Positions 49,950 to 59,151 of a stretch of 64,000 bases of DNA are shown here, in pieces (positions within the stretch are counted from its first letter, which is position 1; each line of letters opens with the position of its first letter). Origin of the DNA: Laedolimicola sp934402125 (GTDB lineage Bacteria > Bacillota > Clostridia > Lachnospirales > Lachnospiraceae). The position numbers and the translations under genes are program-made. The stretch is taken from the NCBI RefSeq assembly GCF_052065835.1, contig NZ_JBQHTG010000002.1, forward strand, positions 248,001 through 312,000, in the 5' to 3' direction. The notes below the pieces were generated by a model. It had not been told where the DNA came from and did no database searches. It saw only the letters and a list, made by a program, of their open reading frames with translations.

Positions 49950-50861
49950 ATGGATCGTGTGAGAAGACTGCTCGAAGCCAGAAAAGCCTATCAATCCGGC
50001 CTGTATGGACAGGGGATTGGCGTGGCTGTGGTGGATTCCGGCATCAATGACAGGCACCCGGACTTAAAGGGACGGGTGGTATATGCATATAATTATCTTA
50101 CGGATTCCGATGACGCGGCAGATGACTGCGGTCATGGGACGCATATCAGCGGAATTATCGGAGGAACAGGAGAGGCATCCGGCGGCAGGTACCAGGGACT
50201 TGCGCCGAGGTGCCATTTTGTTTCCCTGAAGATTCTGGACAGCCGTGGGAACGGAGACAGCGCCGGCCTGATTCGGGCTCTGTACTGGCTGATGGAGCAT
50301 GGAATGGAATATGACGTGCGGATTATCAATATTTCCGTAGGCGGGAAGGTGCCCCGGGAGACGGCCCGGACGGATCTGATCTGCGCCGTGGAGGAAGCCT
50401 GGGACGCAGGGTTTGTGATCTGTGCCGCTGCCGGAAATCAGGGACCGGCCAGCTCCAGCATTACGGTTCCGGGAACCAGCGAAAAGGTGATTACCGTAGG
50501 CTCCTCCGATGATGAGCTGGCTGTTCCCGTCCGGGGAATCCGCAAAGCCCATTATTCGGGAAGAGGGCCGGAAGCCGCGCGGATATACAAGCCGGAGACC
50601 GTGGCTCCGGGAGCAGAGATTCGTTCCTGCCGTTCGGATTTTTCCATGACGGGAAACCGCTTTTATACGGTGAAATCCGGAACCTCCATGGCTACCTCTG
50701 TGGCCGCTGGCGCGTTGGCGCTTCTGTTATCCGGAGAACAGGGGCTTACCAATCAGCGGGTGAAGGAGCGCCTGCAAAAGGGCTGCCGGGATCTGGGACT
50801 TTCTTCCAATCATCAGGGATATGGAGAAATCTGGATGCCAGGGCTGCTTGGAACGGTATGA
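49950..50861 (+). CDS. S8 (subtilisin-family) serine protease, cytoplasmic type
   Basis: A 303-residue subtilase with an intact catalytic triad: Asp29 (VVDSGI), His62 (DCGHGTHISG) and Ser246 (SGTSMATS), plus the oxyanion asparagine in AAAGNQGP. There is no signal peptide and no inhibitor-type propeptide; the catalytic domain starts within 25 residues of the N-terminus. This resembles intracellular serine proteases such as Bacillus IspA, or spore-associated subtilases of Clostridia. A second, larger subtilase follows 51 bases later. Substrate unknown. Confidence 0.88.
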   Translation: MDRVRRLLEARKAYQSGLYGQGIGVAVVDSGINDRHPDLKGRVVYAYNYLTDSDDAADDCGHGTHISGIIGGTGEASGGRYQGLAPRCHFVSLKILDSRGNGDSAGLIRALYWLMEHGMEYDVRIINISVGGKVPRETARTDLICAVEEAWDAGFVICAAAGNQGPASSSITVPGTSEKVITVGSSDDELAVPVRGIRKAHYSGRGPEAARIYKPETVAPGAEIRSCRSDFSMTGNRFYTVKSGTSMATSVAAGALALLLSGEQGLTNQRVKERLQKGCRDLGLSSNHQGYGEIWMPGLLGTV

Positions 50862-50912
50862 ATGGGCTTACAGGGCATATTCTTTTAAGAAAAGAAAAAA
50901 CAGGAGCGGGCT

Positions 50913-52616
50913 ATGGCCGGAAGTTGTCGGGAAAAGATGGTATCAGAGGAATTTGCGGATTTTATCTGGAAGACCAGTGTGCGAGAGGAGGATATCCGGG
51001 GAATCTATCCGGAGGTATGCAGCCAGCGTATCAATGACTATTATACGGTGTTTTATGCGGATCGGAATAAATGGACGACGGATCGGATCCGTCTTTACGA
51101 ATATAGCTATGAGCTTTTTCCCACTCTGTATACGCCGTTACAGACGGAAAATCTGGAGGCCGCCGGGATTCTGGCACTCCAGAATCAGCCGGTTCTGAAT
51201 CTGCGGGGGCAGGGCGTGCTGGTGGGACTGATTGATACAGGGATCGATTATCAGAACAGCTGCTTCCGGGACAGCACAGGACGCAGCCGGATTCTGGCTA
51301 TCTGGGATCAGACGGATCAGAGCGGCCGGACGCCGGAAGGGATCGGTTACGGAAGCGTGTATACACAGGAGGAGATCAACGAGGCGCTGATGTCGGAGGC
51401 ACCTTATGAAAGAGTGCCGCAGCGGGATTCTTCCGGTCACGGCACCAGACTGGCGGCCATCGCGGCAGGCAGTGAAAACCGGGAAACCGGCTTTGTGGGG
51501 GCGGCTCCGCTGGCAGCTATCGCCATGGTAAAGCTGAAACCGGCCAAGGCTTATCTGAAAGAATATTTTCTCGTTCCGGCCAAAGCAGAGGCCTATCAGG
51601 AAAATGATATCATGTTGGGAGTCCGTTTTCTTCAGGAGCTGGCGGCCAGGGAAAAGCTGCCGCTGGTGATCTGTGTGGCCCTGGGCAGCAACATGGGCGG
51701 ACATACCGGAACCTCTCCCCTGTCTTCCTACCTCAACGTCGTCAGTGGGCGCGTAGGCTGCTGTGTGGTGATAGCAGGGGGAAATGAAGCCAATCAGGGT
51801 CATCATTACTACGGCGTAATGGAAGAAAAGGAGAGTTATCAGGATGTGGAGCTGCGGGTGGCGGAACAGGAGAAGGGGCTGATGATGGAGCTGTGGAGCA
51901 ACACGCCGGATGTCTTTTCCGTATCGCTGATCTCGCCCTCCGGAGAGGAGGTCCCCCGTCTCTCCTCCGGGCAGAAAAACTGGATGTTTGATTTCCTGTT
52001 TGAAAAAACGGTGATTTATGTGAATGTACAGACGTTGGATCCCTTCAGCGGGGAACAGCTGATTGCGATCCGGATGGCAGATCCCACGCCGGGTATCTGG
52101 CGGATTCGGATTTACGGAGAGCAGCTGGTGGATGGCATTTATAACCTGTGGCTTCCGGTCACCGGGTTTATAAGCTCCGGAACCGGGTTTTTGAATTCCA
52201 ATCCGGATATTACCCTGACGGAGCCGGCCAATACGGAGCTGCCGATTACGGTGGGAGCCTACCGGGCAGAAAATAACAGCATTTACCCGGATTCCGGAAG
52301 AGGCTTTACCCGGAATAGCAGAATAAAACCGGATCTGGCGGCGCCGGGAGTAGCGGTTCCCACCTGCGGACCCGGCGACAGGGCAGAGCTTTTGACCGGA
52401 ACCAGCGCGGCGGCAGCTCTGACAGCCGGGGCAGTAGCCCTGATGCTGGAATGGGGAATTGTCCGGGAAAACCGGAAGACCCTTGGCACACTGGAAATCC
52501 GTCAGCTTCTGATCCGGGGCGCGGACCGGAGTCCCAACCTTCTTTATCCCAACCGTTCCTGGGGCTATGGACGTCTGAACCTCTATCAGGCGTTTATGGC
52601 GCTGGGGCGATTTTAA
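50913..52616 (+). CDS. Csp-like S8 family serine protease
   Basis: A 567-residue subtilase with the architecture of clostridial germination proteases (CspA/B/C). An N-terminal segment of about 95 residues could serve as the prodomain. The triad is Asp108 (GLIDTGID), His176 (SSGHGTRLAA) and Ser498 (TGTSAAAA), with a long jelly-roll-like insertion (about 310-430) between His and Ser. All three residues are present, so unlike C. difficile CspA and CspC it is not a pseudoprotease. No signal peptide. In C. perfringens and C. difficile such enzymes activate the cortex hydrolase SleC during germination. Whether this one does so cannot be told; many Lachnospiraceae carry several paralogues. Confidence 0.85.
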   Translation: MAGSCREKMVSEEFADFIWKTSVREEDIRGIYPEVCSQRINDYYTVFYADRNKWTTDRIRLYEYSYELFPTLYTPLQTENLEAAGILALQNQPVLNLRGQGVLVGLIDTGIDYQNSCFRDSTGRSRILAIWDQTDQSGRTPEGIGYGSVYTQEEINEALMSEAPYERVPQRDSSGHGTRLAAIAAGSENRETGFVGAAPLAAIAMVKLKPAKAYLKEYFLVPAKAEAYQENDIMLGVRFLQELAAREKLPLVICVALGSNMGGHTGTSPLSSYLNVVSGRVGCCVVIAGGNEANQGHHYYGVMEEKESYQDVELRVAEQEKGLMMELWSNTPDVFSVSLISPSGEEVPRLSSGQKNWMFDFLFEKTVIYVNVQTLDPFSGEQLIAIRMADPTPGIWRIRIYGEQLVDGIYNLWLPVTGFISSGTGFLNSNPDITLTEPANTELPITVGAYRAENNSIYPDSGRGFTRNSRIKPDLAAPGVAVPTCGPGDRAELLTGTSAAAALTAGAVALMLEWGIVRENRKTLGTLEIRQLLIRGADRSPNLLYPNRSWGYGRLNLYQAFMALGRF

Positions 52617-52618
52617 AC

Positions 52619-52647
52619 TTGCAGTCCCCAGGGAAATCGTCTATAAT
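52619..52647 (+). promoter_or_regulatory. promoter for icd
   Basis: TTGCAG (52619-52624), 17 bp spacer, TATAAT (52642-52647), with AGGAGG about 30 bases on, before the icd ATG. Confidence 0.8.
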
Positions 52648-52692
52648 AAATGGCAAAGCGCGGAAAACGCGAACCTTAGGAGGACACCTACG

Positions 52693-53910
52693 ATGGATAA
52701 GATTAGAATGACAACTCCGCTGGTAGAGATGGACGGAGATGAAATGACCCGGATTCTCTGGAAGATGATCAAGGATGAGCTTCTTCTTCCTTTTGTTGAT
52801 TTAAAGACAGAATATTATGACCTGGGCCTGGAGCACCGGAACGCCACAGATGATCAGGTGACGGTAGCTGCGGCAGAGGCGACTAAAAAATATGGGGTCG
52901 CTGTAAAATGCGCGACGATTACCCCCAATGGGGCCCGTATGAAGGAATATGACTTAAAGCAGATGTGGAAGAGTCCCAATGGTACGATCCGGGCGATTCT
53001 CGACGGAACCGTATTCCGTGTTCCGATTATCGTAAAAGGCATTGAGCCTTATGTGAAGAATTGGAAGAAACCCATTACCGTAGCCCGTCACGCCTACGGC
53101 GATGTCTACAAGGCTTCTGAAATGCGGATTCCGGGACCCGGAAAATGCGAGCTGGTCTTCACAGGCGAGGACGGAACAGAGCTGCGGGAGACTATCCATG
53201 AGTTCAAGGAGGGCGGTATCGCGCAGGGTATGCACAACTTGGAGAGCTCCATTGAAAGCTTTGCCAGAAGCTGTTTCTCCTACGCGGTTTCCCAGAAGCA
53301 GGATCTGTGGTTCGCCACCAAGGATACCATTTCCAAGAAATACGATCATTTCTTCAAGGACGTATTTCAGGAGATTTATGAGAAAGAATATAAGGAGAAG
53401 TTTGAGGAGCTGGGCATCACCTATTTCTATACCCTGATTGACGACGCGGTTGCCCGTGTCATCAAGTCCGAGGGCGGCTATATCTGGGCCTGCAAGAATT
53501 ATGACGGCGATGTCATGAGCGATCTGATTGCCACAGCCTTCGGTTCCCTGGCTATGATGACCTCCGTACTGGTATCTCCCCACGGCTATTTCGAGTATGA
53601 GGCGGCTCACGGAACGGTACAGCGTCATTATTATAAGCACCTGAAGGGAGAGGAGACCTCCACCAACTCTATGGCGACTATTTTTGCCTGGTCCGGAGCG
53701 CTGAGAAAGCGTGGCGAGCTGGATCAGAACCAGACTCTTATGGAGTTTGCGGATAAACTGGAGCAGGCCTCCATCGCAACTATCGAAGGCGGTCAGATGA
53801 CCAAGGATCTGGCTCTGATTACCACCCTGCCGAATCCTGTCGTGCTCTCCAGCGAAGACTTTATCAAAGCCATCCGAAAGAATTTAGAGGATTTATTGCA
53901 TGCTGTTTAA
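52693..53910 (+). CDS. icd: isocitrate dehydrogenase, NADP-dependent (type II, homodimeric)
   Basis: Oxidative decarboxylation of isocitrate to 2-oxoglutarate, supplying glutamate synthesis. 405 residues, with the pattern of the eukaryote-like type II subfamily rather than E. coli Icd: VEMDGDEMTRILW near the start, KCATITPNGARM and LKQMWKSPNGTIRAILDGTVFR (partly given), and YKKYDHFF-like SKKYDHFFKDVF. DDAVARVIKSEGG and NYDGDVMSD supply the metal aspartates, and HGTVQRHY is a cofactor-site block with histidine and arginine suited to NADP. It has its own promoter. The MBOAT gene overlaps its end by 11 bases. Confidence 0.95.
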   Translation: MDKIRMTTPLVEMDGDEMTRILWKMIKDELLLPFVDLKTEYYDLGLEHRNATDDQVTVAAAEATKKYGVAVKCATITPNGARMKEYDLKQMWKSPNGTIRAILDGTVFRVPIIVKGIEPYVKNWKKPITVARHAYGDVYKASEMRIPGPGKCELVFTGEDGTELRETIHEFKEGGIAQGMHNLESSIESFARSCFSYAVSQKQDLWFATKDTISKKYDHFFKDVFQEIYEKEYKEKFEELGITYFYTLIDDAVARVIKSEGGYIWACKNYDGDVMSDLIATAFGSLAMMTSVLVSPHGYFEYEAAHGTVQRHYYKHLKGEETSTNSMATIFAWSGALRKRGELDQNQTLMEFADKLEQASIATIEGGQMTKDLALITTLPNPVVLSSEDFIKAIRKNLEDLLHAV

Positions 53911-55345
53911 CTCCAATGCATTTTATGTATTTTTACCTATTGTATTTGCAATTTACTGGCTGACGCCCCCCAGATACCGGTGGGGCGTCCTGCTGGTATC
54001 CAGCTATTATTTCTATATGAGCGCCAACGCGTCCTATATTTTTCTGATTCTGCTGACAACGGCAGTTTCTTTTTGTACGGCGCTTTTGATCGAAAAAACA
54101 GAGGAACAGAAGAAAAAGAAGCTGTATATGGGCATTGCCCTTTGTGTCTGCCTGGGGCTTCTGTTCTTTTTCAAATATTTTAATTTCCTGAGCAGTTCTG
54201 TAACGGCGGCTCTTTCGCGGTTTTCCATCTCCATGAGTCCTGTGACCTTGAAGCTGGTGCTGCCGGTGGGTATTTCCTTTTATACCTTCCAGACGCTGGG
54301 CTATGTGCTTGACGTCTATCATGGGAAAATCAAAGCCTGCAGGAATTTGGGAAGATACGCGGCCTTTGTATCCTTTTTTCCGCTGCTTCTGGCAGGCCCT
54401 ATTGAGCGGGCGGAGCATCTGCTGCCCCAGATGGAACGGGAGCATTCCTTTGACTGTGAGAAAGGTATCCGGGGCGCCAAGCTGATTGCCTGGGGGTATT
54501 TTAAGAAAATTGCCATCGCGGACGTACTGTGCTCCAGCGTGGATATTGTATACAATCAGGTGACGAACTTCACGGGCCTGGCATTGGCCGTGGCAACCTT
54601 TTTCTATGCGTTTCAGGTATACTGTGATTTTTCCGGCTATTCCGACATTGCCAGAGGCGTGGCCTGCCTGTTCGATATGGATCTGATCAACAACTTCAAA
54701 AGTCCCTATTTTGCTGCCTCTGTGAAGGAATTCTGGAGCAGATGGCACATCTCTCTGTCCAGCTGGTTCCGGGATTATGTATACATTCCCCTGGGAGGCA
54801 GCCGCGCCGGAAAATGGAAGACCTACCGCAATCTGGTACTGACCTTTCTGGTCAGCGGGCTGTGGCATGGCGCCAACTGGACCTTTGTGATCTGGGGCGG
54901 ACTTCACGGCGTGGCACAGATCGTTGAACGAATCTGGAATCAGTATTTTCCGCCAGGAAAAGAGCGGCGAAGTCCCTTCCGGGTATTGCTGACCTTTGCT
55001 TTTGTGACGCTGGCCTGGTTGTTTTTCCGGGCAAATACCATGTCGGACGCGATTTATATCCTGACCCATATCTTCCAGGGCATAACGCAGCCGGTTGAAT
55101 ACGTGAGAGAATGCTATGTGTCTTTTAAAAACGCGGGACTGATCCAGAGCACGGAGCTTAAGCTGGTGCTGTTCTGGGTAGTACTTTTGATGGCCCATGA
55201 CTATCTGGCGCTAAAGAGCGATGTATGGGAATGGTTTGGCCGGCTCCGGAAGCCTGTACGCTATGCTTTTTATTTCGCCCTGATTTTCGTTGTGCTTTAC
55301 AGCCGGCAGCTGGGAGAGTACAGTTTTGTTTATTTTCAGTTTTAA
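53900..55345 (+). CDS. MBOAT O-acyltransferase (AlgI/DltB-like)
   Basis: A 481-residue membrane-bound O-acyltransferase with about 11 membrane segments. The start LFNSNAFYVFLPIVFAIYW is the usual AlgI-type N-terminus. FFPLLLAGPIERAEHLLPQ and FWSRWHISLSSWFRDYVYIPLGGSR are family signatures. The catalytic histidine is His323 (SGLWHGANW), with His336 in GGLHG. MBOAT proteins of this branch pass acyl groups across the membrane to polysaccharides, usually with an SGNH-type extracellular partner, which the next gene appears to encode. No dlt genes accompany it, so D-alanylation is unlikely. It overlaps icd by 11 bases. Confidence 0.9.
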   Translation: MLFNSNAFYVFLPIVFAIYWLTPPRYRWGVLLVSSYYFYMSANASYIFLILLTTAVSFCTALLIEKTEEQKKKKLYMGIALCVCLGLLFFFKYFNFLSSSVTAALSRFSISMSPVTLKLVLPVGISFYTFQTLGYVLDVYHGKIKACRNLGRYAAFVSFFPLLLAGPIERAEHLLPQMEREHSFDCEKGIRGAKLIAWGYFKKIAIADVLCSSVDIVYNQVTNFTGLALAVATFFYAFQVYCDFSGYSDIARGVACLFDMDLINNFKSPYFAASVKEFWSRWHISLSSWFRDYVYIPLGGSRAGKWKTYRNLVLTFLVSGLWHGANWTFVIWGGLHGVAQIVERIWNQYFPPGKERRSPFRVLLTFAFVTLAWLFFRANTMSDAIYILTHIFQGITQPVEYVRECYVSFKNAGLIQSTELKLVLFWVVLLMAHDYLALKSDVWEWFGRLRKPVRYAFYFALIFVVLYSRQLGEYSFVYFQF

Positions 55346-55360
55346 AGCGAGAGAGGATAC

Positions 55361-56356
55361 ATGAAACGATTTTTAAAAAAAATTGCGCCCTTTGTGATAT
55401 TTATCCTGGTTCTGGAGCTTGCCATTCCCATGGCGGTGGATCCCTATAATGTTTTCCACTGGGAGAAACTCCGGGATAACGGCGTGGAGCCCAACAGCAA
55501 TGATATCAAAATGCAGTATATTCTGCATAACCCGGATAAGTTTGATTCCTTTCTGTTCGGATCTTCCCGGACCGGATTTGTAAACGTGGAAAAGATCCCG
55601 GAGGGCAACTGGTATAATATGTCTTATTCGGAAGGATTACCGGCGGAACACCTGGATAACTTAAAGGAACTGATCGCCAACGGTATCATTCCGAAAAATG
55701 TGATGATTGGCGTGGACAATATCTCTGCCTTTGTGGATCCGGCCTTGCATCAGAGCCAGTTTTACCGGATTCCCTATCCGCGCACAAACAAGCTGGAATT
55801 TTATGGAAAATACTTGAGTATCAAAGGGGTATTGCTTTCTCTGGATGTTATTTTAAATCATGAAATAACGGATCCGGATTATGTGGAACGCTATTATCGA
55901 AGCGGAAGCACCCTGCGGGATCCGTCTCTTGGAGGAACCTTCCGGGATGATGTTCCTTACTGGGACGACTATTATACGGATTATATGGCAGATTCTCTGC
56001 TGGATATCCGGCAGATTCGGGAGCTCTGCCAGGACTATGGCATTAACCTGATTGTTTTCACCAACCCCCTCTACTTCCGGACCTATAAGCAATCCAAGCA
56101 TTTTGGTTATGAACAGTATCTTGGCTGGCTGGCGGGAGCCGCTGGCGGTTATTATAATTTCAGCGGAGAGAATGCCGTAACCCAGGATAAGCGTTATTAT
56201 TATGAGGCCAGCCATTATACAGAGGAGCTGGGAGACATGATGATAGATCGTATTTTCAACGGAACGACCGATGAAACGCTGGAAGCCCAAGGCTTCGGCA
56301 TGTATGTAACAGAAGAGAATCTGGATGAATTCAGAGAAGCGCTGGCCAATCATTGA
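55361..56356 (+). CDS. membrane-anchored SGNH-like partner of the MBOAT protein
   Basis: A 331-residue protein with a single N-terminal membrane segment (about 9-27) and an extracytoplasmic domain. FLFGSSRTGFVN (about 64-75) resembles the GxSR nucleophile block, NMSYSEGLP follows, GVDNISAFVD may be the N block, and ASHYTEELGDMMIDRI near the C-terminus fits the catalytic histidine block of AlgX/AlgJ and DUF1574-type SGNH proteins. It is encoded 15 bases after the MBOAT gene, so it likely completes O-acetylation of an exported polymer outside the membrane. The fit is to motifs only. Its end overlaps the convergent ABC-F gene by 7 bases. Confidence 0.72.
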   Translation: MKRFLKKIAPFVIFILVLELAIPMAVDPYNVFHWEKLRDNGVEPNSNDIKMQYILHNPDKFDSFLFGSSRTGFVNVEKIPEGNWYNMSYSEGLPAEHLDNLKELIANGIIPKNVMIGVDNISAFVDPALHQSQFYRIPYPRTNKLEFYGKYLSIKGVLLSLDVILNHEITDPDYVERYYRSGSTLRDPSLGGTFRDDVPYWDDYYTDYMADSLLDIRQIRELCQDYGINLIVFTNPLYFRTYKQSKHFGYEQYLGWLAGAAGGYYNFSGENAVTQDKRYYYEASHYTEELGDMMIDRIFNGTTDETLEAQGFGMYVTEENLDEFREALANH

Positions 56357-58263
56357 GCCAGCGCTTCCCATTGTTCATATAGAATTTCAAGACGGGCCGT
56401 CAGGGCCTCTTTTTCTTTGTGGAGCTTCATACATTCCGCCACATTGGTGTAGACAGTTTCCTGGGAGAGAAGCTGGTCGATTTCACTGTCCCGGCTTTCC
56501 AGTTCAAAAATTTCAGCCTCGGTTTTTTTGAAATCATTTTCCCGCTTTCTCTGCTTTGCCTGTTCTTCCTTCTGCTGTTTCCAGTCCAGCTTTCCGGCAG
56601 ACTCCGGTTCCGGTGCCTTCGTTTCCGTTGCGTCTATATTCAGAATCTTCGGCGTCAGAATATCGTGCTTTTCCAGATAATAATCATAATTTCCGATATA
56701 GTTGACCAGCTGACCACCGGTCAGATCCAGAATCCGGGTGGCGGTGCTGTTGATAAAATACCGGTCATGGGATACATAAAGAACCGTTCCGGTGTAGCGG
56801 TTCAGGGCCTGTTCCAGAATTTCTTTGGAGATAATATCCAGATGGTTGGTAGGCTCGTCCAGAATCAGAAAATTAGCTTCGGAAAGCATCAGCTTGGCCA
56901 GGGAAACACGGCCCCGTTCCCCGCCGGACAGCTCGGCGATCCGTTTAAACACATCGTCGCCGGTAAAGAGAAAGGCGGCAAGGGTACTGCGGATGGTGGT
57001 ATTATCCAGATCCGGATAGGCGTCGGAGATCTCCTCAAACAGCGTTTTTTCCGGGTGAAGCACGTGGTGTTCCTGATCATAGTAGCCAATTTTTACCTTG
57101 GATCCCAGTGTGAAGGATCCGCTGTCAGCCTCCAGAAGTCCATTCAGAATCTTCAGAATGGTGGTTTTTCCGGTTCCGTTATTTCCGATGAGGGCTACCC
57201 GTTCTCCACGCTTTACTTCAAAGCTGAGATCCGTAAAGAGCGTCTGACTGCCGAAGGCTTTGGAAAGTCCTTCTACGGTCAGGACATCGTTTCCGCTGAC
57301 CACCTTGGGCTCCAGGGTAATATGCATCTCGGAGCGCACCTCGCTGGGCTTTTCCAGGACCTCCATTTTATCCAGCATTTTTTCCCGGCTTTCCGCCCGC
57401 TTGATGGACTTTTCCCGGTTAAAGGATTTCAGCTTCTGAATGACCTCTTCCTGATGGCGGATTTCTCGCTGCTGATTCAGCCAGGCGTTCATGCGGGCTT
57501 CCCGAAGCTGTGTCTTTTTTGCGGCGTAATCGGTATAATTTCCCTGAAAAGAGGTTACCTCGCCGGCGTCGATTTCAATGATTTTCGTAGCAATTCGATT
57601 TAAAAAGTAACGGTCATGGGCAACCACCAAAACAGCGCCGTCATAATTCAGTAGAAAGGTTTCCAGCCAGGCAATGGAATTCATGTCCAGATGGTTGGTG
57701 GGCTCGTCCAGCATAATGAGATCCGGATGGGACAAAAGAAGCTTACCCAGGGATACACGGGTCTTCTGACCGCCGGAGAGGGTATTGACCTGCTTCTCGA
57801 ATTCCTCCTCTTCAAAGCCCAGTCCCTTCAGGACGCCGACTACTTCGCTTTTATAGGCATAACCGTTCTTTAACTCAAATTCATGGTTCAGACGGGTATA
57901 CTGATCGAGAGCTGTCTCAAGGGCTGCGCCGGAAAGCTCCTTCATCTGCGCTTCCAACTCCCGGATACGCTCTTCCAGGTCGATGACGTCCTGCTTGACC
58001 GTCAGAAGCTCCTGATAGATACTGTGGTCACTATTCAAATCCTGATGTTGGGCCAGATAACCAATGGTTTTCCCTTTGGCTAAGATCACTTCGCCGGAGT
58101 CTGCTTCCATTTCCCCGATGATAATTTTCAGGAGGGTAGACTTGCCCGCACCGTTGATGCCGACAATGGCAGCCTTTTCCCGATCCTCAATATGGAAGGA
58201 CGCATTTCTTAAAATGACGTCGGTTCCGAATGCTTTGTTTATATTCTGACATGCTAATATCAT
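56350..58263 (-). CDS. ABC-F family ATPase (YdiF-like)
   Basis: A soluble protein with two ABC domains and no membrane part, 637 residues. Domain 1 has Walker A GINGAGKST (about 36-44), signature LSGGQKTRVS and Walker B LIMLDEPTNHLD. Domain 2 has GNNGTGKTT, LSGGERGRVS and FLILDEPTNHLD. The linker between domains (about 240-315) contains the arm region. A charged C-terminal coiled coil (about 555-635) is present as in B. subtilis YdiF and Uup. ABC-F proteins act on the ribosome's E site; this type is a housekeeping or stress factor rather than a typical resistance protein, though resistance cannot be excluded. It is divergent from rex, the same neighbourhood as B. subtilis ydiF and ydiH. Confidence 0.92.
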   Translation of the reverse strand: MILACQNINKAFGTDVILRNASFHIEDREKAAIVGINGAGKSTLLKIIIGEMEADSGEVILAKGKTIGYLAQHQDLNSDHSIYQELLTVKQDVIDLEERIRELEAQMKELSGAALETALDQYTRLNHEFELKNGYAYKSEVVGVLKGLGFEEEEFEKQVNTLSGGQKTRVSLGKLLLSHPDLIMLDEPTNHLDMNSIAWLETFLLNYDGAVLVVAHDRYFLNRIATKIIEIDAGEVTSFQGNYTDYAAKKTQLREARMNAWLNQQREIRHQEEVIQKLKSFNREKSIKRAESREKMLDKMEVLEKPSEVRSEMHITLEPKVVSGNDVLTVEGLSKAFGSQTLFTDLSFEVKRGERVALIGNNGTGKTTILKILNGLLEADSGSFTLGSKVKIGYYDQEHHVLHPEKTLFEEISDAYPDLDNTTIRSTLAAFLFTGDDVFKRIAELSGGERGRVSLAKLMLSEANFLILDEPTNHLDIISKEILEQALNRYTGTVLYVSHDRYFINSTATRILDLTGGQLVNYIGNYDYYLEKHDILTPKILNIDATETKAPEPESAGKLDWKQQKEEQAKQRKRENDFKKTEAEIFELESRDSEIDQLLSQETVYTNVAECMKLHKEKEALTARLEILYEQWEALAQ

Positions 58264-58306
58264 AAAAGTACCTCTGTTTTTGACTCTTTTTTCTCACATG
58301 AAGTCT

Positions 58307-58335
58307 ATTATAGCGAAAATTACAGGAATGAACAA
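58307..58335 (-). promoter_or_regulatory. promoter for the ABC-F gene
   Basis: On the minus strand TTGTTC (58335 to 58330), 17 bp spacer, TATAAT (58312 to 58307), 43 bases upstream of the ATG. Its -35 end is 9 bases from the divergent rex promoter. Confidence 0.7.
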
Positions 58336-58343
58336 GATAAAGA

Positions 58344-58373
58344 TTGACAAAAAATTTGCTAATCGCTTATAAT
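58344..58373 (+). promoter_or_regulatory. promoter for rex
   Basis: TTGACA (58344-58349), 18 bp spacer, TATAAT (58368-58373). It is back to back with the ABC-F promoter. Confidence 0.85.
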
Positions 58374-58417
58374 AAAGACAGGTTTGAAATGATTTATTGA
58401 GGGATGTGTAAAGGAAA

Positions 58418-59065
58418 ATGGAAGAGAGAGAAATCTCAAAAGCAGTGATTAAGCGTCTGCCGCGTTATTATCGTTATCTGGGTGAACTGATGGAAAACGG
58501 AGTAGAAAGAATCTCCTCCGGAGAGCTCAGCACGAGAATGAGCGTGACGGCGTCACAAATCCGGCAGGATCTGAATAATTTCGGCGGCTTCGGCCAGCAG
58601 GGCTACGGCTACAACGTAAAATACCTGTATGAAGAAATCGGAAAGATTCTCGGTCTGGATAAAAAACACAATATGATTATCATTGGCGGCGGTAATCTGG
58701 GACAGGCACTGGCCAATTATGTGGATTTTGAAAAGCGCGGTTTTTACATAAAGGGTATCTTCGATGTAAATCCGGTGCTGAAGGGCTTAAGTGTCCGTGG
58801 CATTCAGATTCATATGCTGGAGGATCTGGAAGATTTTATCCGGGATGAGGAGATACAGATTGCAGCGCTGACATTGCCGAAGTCTAAGGCAGAAGAGATG
58901 ACAAAGCTTCTGGTTCAGTACGGAATCAAGGCTATCTGGAATTTTGCCCATATTGATCTGGATGTTCCGTCGGATGTACTGGTGGAGAATGTACATCTGT
59001 CAGAGAGCCTGATGCAGCTTTCTTATAACATTACCAGATATGAGAAGGAACACCCGTGTTCCTGA
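58418..59065 (+). CDS. rex: redox-sensing transcriptional repressor Rex
   Basis: Dimeric repressor that senses the NADH/NAD+ ratio and controls fermentation and respiration genes, 215 residues. The N-terminal winged helix (about 5-80) has KRLPRYYRYL and the recognition stretch VTASQIRQDLNNFGGFGQQGYGY. The Rossmann domain has IIGGGNLGQAL (GxGxxG) and the C-terminal swapped helix has YNITRYEKEH. In Clostridia Rex typically controls butyrate, ethanol and lactate genes. A hairpin AGGAACAC/GTGTTCCT spans the stop codon, and a terminator follows. Confidence 0.96.
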   Translation: MEEREISKAVIKRLPRYYRYLGELMENGVERISSGELSTRMSVTASQIRQDLNNFGGFGQQGYGYNVKYLYEEIGKILGLDKKHNMIIIGGGNLGQALANYVDFEKRGFYIKGIFDVNPVLKGLSVRGIQIHMLEDLEDFIRDEEIQIAALTLPKSKAEEMTKLLVQYGIKAIWNFAHIDLDVPSDVLVENVHLSESLMQLSYNITRYEKEHPCS

Positions 59066-59085
59066 TGGAATTGTAAGAAAAAGGG

Positions 59086-59112
59086 AAAGGGAGCTTTCGT
59101 GGCTCCCTTTTG
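59086..59112 (+). terminator. intrinsic terminator after rex
   Basis: AAAGGGAGC (59086-59094) pairs with GCTCCCTTT (59102-59110), followed by TG; the U tract is short but partly within the stem. Confidence 0.75.
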
Positions 59113-59151
59113 CATATAACGCATATAGTAAAGCAGTGAGGAGTGTCAGAA

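Noticed and set aside
53933..55198. 421-codon minus-strand frame opposite the MBOAT gene (and similar long frames opposite parC, pheT, pheS and icd)
   Set aside because: All are antisense to well-supported genes, show low-complexity His/Gln/Arg-rich translations and lack start signals.
58313..58385. Rex operator in the rex/ABC-F intergenic region
   Set aside because: No convincing TTGTTAANNNNTTAACAA-like palindrome was found; the AT-rich promoter only loosely resembles it.
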